From Thermoplasmata archaeon (lineage in GTDB: Archaea; Thermoplasmatota; E2; UBA202; DSCA01): a stretch of 5,906 bases of DNA. Made by a program: the position numbers and the translations under genes. The first letter of the stretch is position 1; each line of letters begins with the position of its first letter. The notes under the pieces were generated by a model. The model worked only from the letters and a program-made list of their open reading frames with translations. It ran no database searches and was not told where the DNA came from. The stretch lies in NCBI GenBank assembly GCA_008297795.1, contig VBQP01000055.1:1-5906 (forward strand). Direction: 5' to 3'. Below are positions 1 to 5,048 of this stretch, one piece after another.

Positions 1-30
1 ATAGCAGAGAAGAACGCATAGGCAACGACA

Positions 31-54
31 ACCTTTTATCCCTTATTTTTATAC
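31..54 (+). promoter_or_regulatory. Putative TATA region of the first glutamine synthetase gene
   Basis: Two overlapping AT-rich stretches precede the start codon: a TTTTAT core at 33-38 and a TATTTTTATAC stretch at 43-53. In archaea transcription usually begins about 25 bases after the TATA centre. The first box would put the transcript start at about 61, the ATG itself, giving a leaderless message. The second box would start the transcript inside the gene and is less likely. No Shine-Dalgarno sequence lies before the ATG. No GGAA-N6-TTCC (NrpR-type) operator is present in the visible 60 bases. This rests on position and composition only. Confidence 0.45.
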
Positions 55-60
55 TTTTTT

Positions 61-1431
61 ATGAACAGCAGTTTCAGCAACAGCGATGACGTACTCGGTT
101 TTCTTGAAAATGACGGGAAAGACGTGAAGTTCATCAACATACTTTTTCCGGACATACTCGGGGAACTTCGTGGCTTCGGCATTCCTTCATACGAACTGGA
201 AAGCGCATTTAAGGAAGGAAAAGGATTTGACGGCTCCTCCATAGAAGGATTGGTAAGAATAGAAGAGAGCGATTTAATTGCTTTTCCAGATGCGAAAACA
301 TTCCGCATTCTTCCGTGGGATTATCGGGACTGGAACGGAAATCCTTACCGTGTGGGATGCATGTTCTGCGATATAAAGAATCCTGACGGCAGCCACAGCC
401 CTGGCGATACCAGATATACGCTGAAAAGAACATTGGAGAAGGCTGAAAGCCAGGGGTTTGACTCTTTCATGGTGGGTCCCGAGATGGAATTCTTTCTCTT
501 TGAGAGCAGTAAAAATCCAGTGCCGCTGGACAAGGGAGATTATTTCAGCATGGGAATTGGTGATCCATATGAGCATCTGAGGAAGGACATAGCCCTGGGA
601 TTGCTGAAAATGGGAATTGTTACAGAGTATGGGCATCACGAAGTGGCTCCCTCACAGCATGAAATAGATTTGAGGTATGCCAATGCCCTTGAAATGGCTG
701 ATATGGTGATGCTTTTCCGCTATGTTGTGAAGGAATTTGCAAGAATGGCTGGCGTATACGCCACATTCATGCCCAAGCCCATTAATGGAGAAAATGGCAA
801 CGGTATGCATGTTCACCAGTCTTTATGGAAAGGCGGCGAGAATGCATTCTTTGACGAAAAAGGAGAATATCTCATCTCTGACATTGCAAGAAGTTATATT
901 GCAGGTCTTATGGTGCATGTGCCTGAAATCACCTCTGTTCTGAATCAATGGGTCAACTCGTTCAAGCGACTTGTTCCGGGATATGAGGCGCCCGTATACA
1001 TTGTATGGGGACAGAAAAACCGCTCGGCGCTCGTGCGCATTCCCGAATATAAACCCGGAAAAGAAAATGCAACCAGAATAGAGTTGAGAAGCCCTGACCC
1101 TGCATGCAATCCCTACCTTGCCTTTTCCGTCATGCTGGCAGCAGGATTGAAAGGCATTGAGGAGGAATATGAATTGCAGCCGCCCTGCGAGAAAAATATA
1201 TACTCTATAGACGAGAAGGAGGGGATAAAAACACTCCCGAAGAACCTAAGTGAGGCAATAGAGATTACAGGGAAAAGCGATATGGTTAGGAAAACACTTG
1301 GTGACCATCTTTTCAAAAAATTCATTGCAAACAAGGAGGCGGAGATATCAGGTTATCGCAGGGAGATGGGACATAAATATGATGCCACGGTAAGCCCTTT
1401 CGAGATAGAGCATAATCTTTCCAGATTATAA
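61..1431 (+). CDS. glnA: Glutamine synthetase, type I (GSI-alpha-like)
   Basis: Makes glutamine from glutamate, ammonia and ATP in the cytoplasm; type I enzymes are dodecamers. At 456 residues it has the usual GSI-alpha length. The N-terminal beta-grasp domain covers about residues 15-105 and the catalytic domain the rest. Visible signatures are FDGSS (Asp57, the Asp50 equivalent of the enterobacterial enzyme), PEMEFF (Glu141, Glu143), HHEVAPSQHE (Glu194, Glu201), NGNGMHVH (His250), FKRLVPGYEAP (Arg303, Glu309), NRSALVR (Arg321, Arg326) and RIELRSPDP (Glu341, Arg343). All metal, ATP and glutamate ligands I could place are intact. Arg66 matches Arg62 of Bacillus subtilis GS, needed for glutamine feedback inhibition. 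The 25-residue GSI-beta insertion is absent. The C-terminus is slightly unusual: about ten extra residues precede a VSPFEIEHNL tail where most homologues have a WExE-like end. ATG at 61 is the only in-frame ATG before residue 101 and gives a normal N-terminus. Confidence 0.96.
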   Translation: MNSSFSNSDDVLGFLENDGKDVKFINILFPDILGELRGFGIPSYELESAFKEGKGFDGSSIEGLVRIEESDLIAFPDAKTFRILPWDYRDWNGNPYRVGCMFCDIKNPDGSHSPGDTRYTLKRTLEKAESQGFDSFMVGPEMEFFLFESSKNPVPLDKGDYFSMGIGDPYEHLRKDIALGLLKMGIVTEYGHHEVAPSQHEIDLRYANALEMADMVMLFRYVVKEFARMAGVYATFMPKPINGENGNGMHVHQSLWKGGENAFFDEKGEYLISDIARSYIAGLMVHVPEITSVLNQWVNSFKRLVPGYEAPVYIVWGQKNRSALVRIPEYKPGKENATRIELRSPDPACNPYLAFSVMLAAGLKGIEEEYELQPPCEKNIYSIDEKEGIKTLPKNLSEAIEITGKSDMVRKTLGDHLFKKFIANKEAEISGYRREMGHKYDATVSPFEIEHNLSRL

Positions 1432-1433
1432 AC

Positions 1434-1446
1434 AAATTTATATTTT
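1434..1446 (+). promoter_or_regulatory. Putative TATA box of the second glutamine synthetase gene
   Basis: The 34-base gap between the two genes contains an AT-rich TTTATATTTT box at 1437-1446. Its centre is about 24-25 bases before the ATG at 1466, the spacing expected for a leaderless archaeal message. The second gene can therefore probably be transcribed independently of the first. A GGGG run at 1460-1463, only two bases from the ATG, could act as a weak, too-close ribosome site on a read-through transcript. No experimental evidence is available. Confidence 0.55.
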
Positions 1447-1465
1447 GGCAGCATATAAAGGGGTA

Positions 1466-2878
1466 ATGTACGATACCAAGAATGTTGAGAATGCGAAGAA
1501 AATTCTGAACAAGGAAAACATCAAATGGGTTCAGGGACATTTTGTTGACATTGTCGGAAACCTCAGGGTCTTTTCCATGCCCGCAAAAACATATCTTGAA
1601 GACAACATATGGAAGGAAGGAGTGGGCTTTGATGGTTCATCTGTCAAAGGGTTTGTGACCGTCGAACACTCGGATATGATAGCTCGCCCGGATGCTGAAA
1701 CGATTTTACCTCTTCCATGGTTTTATGAGGGGGGAGTGGCAAGAGTGGTTATGGATGTTCTGGATGTGGAGACATATGAATATTTCCTTGGTGACCCGCG
1801 TCATATTGCGAGGAGAGCGGTGCAACTTATCAGAAACATGGGTTACAGCAACATAGAGCTTTCCCCCGAACTGGAATTTTATGCATTCAAAAAATCCAGT
1901 TTGCCTGAAGGCAGTTCCAGCGAACTTGAAGCGCTTATGAGGGGAGTGGAGCAAATACCGAAGGGCAAGCATCCTGTTCTGGGCATAAAGGAAAAAGAGG
2001 GTTATTTTGCCTCACCCCCAACAGATTCCGCAGAATCATTCAGAAACAAACTCTCTGAAGCCCTGATATCATCAGGACTTGATGTAAAATATCATCACCA
2101 TGAAGGGGGCGCATGGCAGCAGGAAATAGAAATAAAAGCGTTGCCAGATGCTGTTAAGGCAGGAGATGCTTCCATATTTTTCAAATTTCTTGCGAAGATA
2201 ATGGGTTCAATGGAAAATCTGCTTATCACATTTATGCCGAAGCCCCTTCCCACAGATGCGGGAAACGGAATGCACGTGCATATGGAACTGTTTAAAGGTA
2301 AAAAATCCACATTCTTCGATGAAAACGATGAATATATGTTATCACAGACTGCACGATATTTCATAGGGGGCATATTGGAACATGCAAAAGGGATGACAGC
2401 CATAACAGACCCCACAACGAATTCATACAAACGGCTTATTCCTAACTTTGAGGCACCGATAAATATTGCATGGGCAGTTTACAATAGAAGTGCGCTTGTG
2501 AGAATTCCGAACAGGGCAGGGAAACACAACTCAATAGACATAGAGGCACGTCATCCCGACCCGTCTGCAAATCCGTATCTTACATTTGCTGTTCTTATCC
2601 ATGCAGGCATGGATGGGATAAAGAAGAAAATTGACCCGGGGGAGCCTGTAGAGAAAAACATCTATTCCATGAACAAAAGGGAGTTGAAGAAGCATAACAT
2701 AAAGAGACTTCCGAGAACGCTGCATGAAGCCATAGAAGAATTTGAGAGCGATGAAGTGATTCAGAGGGCGCTGGGCAAGCATGCTTCTCAGGCATTTGTT
2801 GACATAAAGGAGGAGGAATGGAATGATTTTCTCTCCCAGATATCCACATGGGATTACAGAAAGTACTTTAATGTGTAA
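1466..2878 (+). CDS. glnA: Second glutamine synthetase (type I family), diverged paralogue
   Basis: A 470-residue GS-family enzyme, probably glutamine-forming. Conserved positions: FDGSS (Asp56), PELEFY (Glu135, Glu137), HHHEGGAWQQE (Glu213, Glu220), GNGMHVH (His270), YKRLIPNFEAP (Arg323, Glu329), NRSALVR (Arg341, Arg346) and DIEARHPDP (Glu360, Arg362). The ammonium site (Asp56, Tyr180, Glu213) is complete, which argues against a GS-like enzyme for bulky amines. Four features differ from its upstream neighbour. Thr65 replaces the feedback Arg. An insertion of 25 residues lies between Glu137 and Tyr180. Asp358 sits where an ATP-site Arg is usual. The segment KIDPGEPVEKNIY (388-400) nearly matches the GSI-beta adenylylation signature. 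The ORF extends upstream to a TTG at 1445, but that codon lies in the TATA box; ATG 1466 fits the promoter spacing and the family N-terminus. The gene follows the first by 34 bases, so read-through co-transcription is also possible. Confidence 0.93.
   Translation: MYDTKNVENAKKILNKENIKWVQGHFVDIVGNLRVFSMPAKTYLEDNIWKEGVGFDGSSVKGFVTVEHSDMIARPDAETILPLPWFYEGGVARVVMDVLDVETYEYFLGDPRHIARRAVQLIRNMGYSNIELSPELEFYAFKKSSLPEGSSSELEALMRGVEQIPKGKHPVLGIKEKEGYFASPPTDSAESFRNKLSEALISSGLDVKYHHHEGGAWQQEIEIKALPDAVKAGDASIFFKFLAKIMGSMENLLITFMPKPLPTDAGNGMHVHMELFKGKKSTFFDENDEYMLSQTARYFIGGILEHAKGMTAITDPTTNSYKRLIPNFEAPINIAWAVYNRSALVRIPNRAGKHNSIDIEARHPDPSANPYLTFAVLIHAGMDGIKKKIDPGEPVEKNIYSMNKRELKKHNIKRLPRTLHEAIEEFESDEVIQRALGKHASQAFVDIKEEEWNDFLSQISTWDYRKYFNV
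1892..1999 (+). other. GSI-beta-sized insertion region in the second GS
   Basis: This encodes residues 143-178 of the second GS, between the metal-binding PELEF strand and the GYFASPP motif. There are 42 residues between Glu137 and Tyr180, against 17 between Glu143 and Tyr161 in the upstream GS, a difference of 25. GSI-beta enzymes (enterobacteria and relatives) are known for an insertion of about 25 residues in this region, which GSI-alpha enzymes lack. Sequence after the insertion (GYFASPPTDSAESFR) also recalls the enterobacterial GYFPVPPVDSAQDIR. Whether this is shared ancestry or convergence in a loop cannot be decided here. Confidence 0.6.
2627..2665 (+). other. Adenylylation-site-like motif in the second GS
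   Basis: Residues 388-400 read KIDPGEPVEKNIY. The bacterial adenylylation signature is K-[LIVM]-x5-[LIVMA]-D-[RK]-[DN]-[LI]-Y; the only mismatch is Glu396 for Asp. Tyr400 aligns with the modified Tyr397 of enterobacterial GS. The upstream GS has Tyr381 in ...CEKNIY but lacks the KI.PGE part. Adenylylation by GlnE is a bacterial mechanism and archaea generally lack it, so I take this as structural resemblance, not proof of regulation. Confidence 0.4.
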
Positions 2879-2906
2879 TCTGTAACTCTCGCTGGTATAT
2901 GAATAT

Positions 2907-5048
2907 CTACATATTTGCAGAAAGCATCGGCAGATCCTGGTCGAAACTCATCTTTGTTTTCAATCCAGCCATTATTGCATATATATTGCCTATGTTATTC
3001 TGCAGCATTGCGTATTCATGCGGATACTTCTTTAATGTATAAACCTTCAACGCCTCTTCGTATGCCTCCATTGCTTTCTGGAAGTTTTTGAACATATCTG
3101 TTCTCATGGCTAGGTTTCTGTAAGATATACCCATATTGTTTTGAATAGTTGCATATTCAGATGGATATTCCTCAAGGGTGTAAACCTTCAATGCCTCCTG
3201 GAAAGCATCTATGGAGTTGGAAAGGTTTTCTTCTGCATCAGAAAAGTTCGAGAGTTCTCTGTAAGCATTTCCGATATTTGTTTGTATTTCTGCATATTCT
3301 TCCGGATATTCTTCCAAAGTATAGATGTTAAGGGATTCATGATATGATTCGATAGCATTCAGGAGTTCGTCATCATCGCCTGTGATCTCAAAGAGTGTGA
3401 AATACATCTTGCCAAGGTTTTTGTTTATTGTCCCGTATTCGGACGGATATTCGTCAAGCGTATAGACCTTGAGCGCTTCGTTATATGAACTGATGGCATT
3501 CGAAAGATTTTCTCTTTTATCTGTGATTTCTGCAAGCATCCGATATAACATTCCTAAATTATTTTTGGTGACAGCATATTCTCTCGGCTGTTCTTCAAGC
3601 GTATAGACCTTGAGCGCTTCGTTGTATGCGTTAATTGCATTTATGAGGTTCTCCTCCCTGTTTGATATTTCTGCCAGTAAGGAATATGCTATTGCCAGGT
3701 TTGTGAATGTGACAGCATATTCTCTCGGCTGTTCTTCAAGCGTATAGACCTTGAGCGCTTCGTTATATGCATTAATCGCATTGTAAAAATCTCCCTCATC
3801 TTTTGTTATCCCTGCCAAGACGCAGTACGACATCCCGAGGTTATTTTGCGTGACAGCATATTCTCTCGGCTGTTCTTCAAGCGTATAGACCTTGAGCGCT
3901 TCGTTATATGCTTTAATAGCCTGGGAAAGGTTTTCTTTTCTTGTTTCTTCTTCGGTTAGTGCATATTTGCTGTCTGTAACACCTCCTTTCCTCTTACTGG
4001 ATCTGACAGCCGTGCTTTTGGCGGCTTTTCTTTTTTTCATGTATTCAATGTAATAAGATACATCCTTTAAATTATTTTCTTCCAGTATGCCTGCCATAAA
4101 GAGATGCATGCCGCCTATTTGCATCTGTATACCTGCATATTCAGATGGATGGGTATTGATATCATAAATTTTGAGGGCGTTATAGAATGATTCTATTGCC
4201 ATCGAAATAGATTCCTCCTTATTCCTCTCTATTTTGGCGATTCTTGAATAAACCTCACCGAGATTTTGCTGTATATTTGCACATTCAACAGGAAGGTTAT
4301 TTTTTCCGCTTAATTTTGACACTATTTTGAAAATTTTTAATGCTTCATTGTATGCGCTTGCAGCGTTCAGAAGATTCTTTCTCTCGTCAACAATATTTGC
4401 CATATCTCTATATACATTTCCTATGTTATTCTGTATGGAGGTATATTCGAGAGGATGCTCTCCTATGTCATATACTTTCAGTGCCTCTTTAAATGATTTT
4501 ATCGCATCATAAAAGAATTTTTCTTTATCGGTCATGCTGGCGAGTTGATGGTATACTACGCCAAGATTATTCTGTATCATTGCCACTTCTGTTTTGTAAC
4601 CTAAGCCTGCATATATGAGCAGTGCTTCCTTGTATACCTTCACAGCTTTGTATAAATATCCCTTGGATTTTTCCTCTGAGGCAAGTTTTCGATAAATTGT
4701 TCCGATATTGTTTTTAATTGCAGCAAATATTGGCGGGTACTCCTTCTCGTTGAATACTTCCAGTGCCCTAAAGTAGTTTCTGAGCGCCTCGTCATAATTT
4801 TCCCTGTTCTGATTCTCAACCCCGGCATGGAACCATTTCTCTGCCTCTGATATCGGGTAAATTTCTTCTTTTATTATTTCTTTTTTTATCTTCCGGGGTG
4901 AGGGAAGTACCTCCTCATATGGGACAGCAGAGGTATTCTCTTCTTCTGTTTTTTCCTCGTTTGAAGATTCTTTTCTTCCTGCTAGGATTTTGTAAACTAT
5001 GATAAAAAAGATGATTACGATGGCGACCAATATTGCTTCAGGTATCAT
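2907..5048 (-). CDS. Membrane-anchored TPR protein with about twelve 47-residue repeats
   Basis: Function unknown; a scaffold or protein-binding role is inferred from TPR architecture. Order in the 713-residue product: one hydrophobic helix at about 3-22, flanked by Lys20, Arg25 and Lys26, so the C-terminal part should be cytoplasmic; an acidic then Lys/Glu-rich linker (28-63); a classical 34-residue TPR (about 69-103); then about twelve units of 47 residues to about 695. Each unit has an A helix of the EYA..QNNLG..Y..LA type, a polar loop, and a B helix of the NAI.AYNEALKVYTLEEYP type. Such long TPR units also occur in bacterial TPR proteins, some with CHAT domains, but no CHAT or other catalytic domain is present. 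One linker near 240-251 is seven residues longer than usual, and residues 327-373 form a degenerate basic unit. The last repeat stops after its A helix. The start codon overlaps the upstream gene's stop (ATGA) with a strong Shine-Dalgarno site. Confidence 0.9.
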   Translation of the reverse strand: MIPEAILVAIVIIFFIIVYKILAGRKESSNEEKTEEENTSAVPYEEVLPSPRKIKKEIIKEEIYPISEAEKWFHAGVENQNRENYDEALRNYFRALEVFNEKEYPPIFAAIKNNIGTIYRKLASEEKSKGYLYKAVKVYKEALLIYAGLGYKTEVAMIQNNLGVVYHQLASMTDKEKFFYDAIKSFKEALKVYDIGEHPLEYTSIQNNIGNVYRDMANIVDERKNLLNAASAYNEALKIFKIVSKLSGKNNLPVECANIQQNLGEVYSRIAKIERNKEESISMAIESFYNALKIYDINTHPSEYAGIQMQIGGMHLFMAGILEENNLKDVSYYIEYMKKRKAAKSTAVRSSKRKGGVTDSKYALTEEETRKENLSQAIKAYNEALKVYTLEEQPREYAVTQNNLGMSYCVLAGITKDEGDFYNAINAYNEALKVYTLEEQPREYAVTFTNLAIAYSLLAEISNREENLINAINAYNEALKVYTLEEQPREYAVTKNNLGMLYRMLAEITDKRENLSNAISSYNEALKVYTLDEYPSEYGTINKNLGKMYFTLFEITGDDDELLNAIESYHESLNIYTLEEYPEEYAEIQTNIGNAYRELSNFSDAEENLSNSIDAFQEALKVYTLEEYPSEYATIQNNMGISYRNLAMRTDMFKNFQKAMEAYEEALKVYTLKKYPHEYAMLQNNIGNIYAIMAGLKTKMSFDQDLPMLSANM
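3570..3911 (-). repeat. Three near-identical 60-bp blocks at exact 141-bp spacing
   Basis: Copies at 3570-3629, 3711-3770 and 3852-3911. The last two are identical over 60 bp; the first differs by one base in its last ten bases (GTTGTATGC for GTTATATGC). They encode AYNEALKVY plus TLEEQPREYAV. A shorter relative of about 36 bp lies at 3452-3487, in the same 141-bp register. The 81-bp segments between the copies, coding for the A helix and loop, are strongly diverged in both DNA and protein. Confidence 0.9.
3930..4070 (-). other. Degenerate, strongly basic repeat unit
   Basis: Encodes residues 327-373. The regular pattern breaks after ...EENNL at 327 and resumes with NLSQAI at 373. The interval from the first NL to the second is exactly 47 residues, one repeat length. 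The first part (DVSYYIEYMKKRK) still resembles a B helix. The next part is Lys/Arg/Ser-rich (KSTAVRSSKRKGG) and replaces the A helix, and it ends in an acidic TEEETRKE. It may be a decayed repeat or an inserted flexible basic linker that splits the array into two solenoid halves. Confidence 0.6.
4979..5042 (-). other. N-terminal transmembrane helix of the large TPR protein
   Basis: Residues 3-22 (PEAILVAIVIIFFIIVYKIL) are almost wholly hydrophobic. The segment lies right at the N-terminus with only Met-Ile before it. Positive residues Lys20, Arg25 and Lys26 follow it, predicting N-out, C-in orientation by the positive-inside rule. There is no evident signal-peptidase site, so it should act as an anchor and not a cleaved signal. 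Confidence 0.8.

Larger units (their letters stand above)
2964..4853 (-). repeat. TPR-coding repeat array, 141-bp period
   Basis: The array encodes residues 66-695 of the 713-aa protein. Apart from the first 34-residue TPR, units recur every 47 residues (141 bp), as measured between successive YTLEE/YP motifs and confirmed by exact 141-bp spacing of near-identical DNA blocks at 3570, 3711 and 3852. Units nearest the C-terminus share the YTLEEYP.EYA linker, the middle ones share YTLEEQPREYAV, and the N-terminal ones (YDIGEHP, YDINTHP) are more diverged. Homogenisation is therefore strongest in the middle and C-terminal half. Confidence 0.85.

Noticed and set aside
1..21. Possible end of an upstream gene (six codons IAEKNA then TAG)
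   Set aside because: Six codons cannot be distinguished from chance; the other frames are also plausible non-coding sequence.
274..639. Long antisense open frame inside the first glnA (121 codons)
   Set aside because: It lies wholly within a gene with complete GS signatures and has no recognisable domain or promoter; the other antisense frames over both GS genes are equally shadows.
1445..1465. TTG start for the second GS, seven codons upstream
   Set aside because: It overlaps the TATA-like box and adds residues not needed by the family; ATG 1466 fits better.
2627..2665. Functional adenylylation of the second GS
   Set aside because: The motif differs at the conserved Asp (Glu396), and the GlnE system is bacterial and not visible here; kept only as a resemblance.
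3141..3347. Plus-strand open frames opposite the large TPR gene
   Set aside because: They are antisense to strongly patterned TPR coding sequence and show no domain of their own.
3570..3911. Regularly spaced direct repeats, CRISPR-like at first glance
   Set aside because: The 60-bp units with 81-bp intervals are in frame within one long ORF and encode TPR helices; spacers are related coding sequence, not unique inserts.
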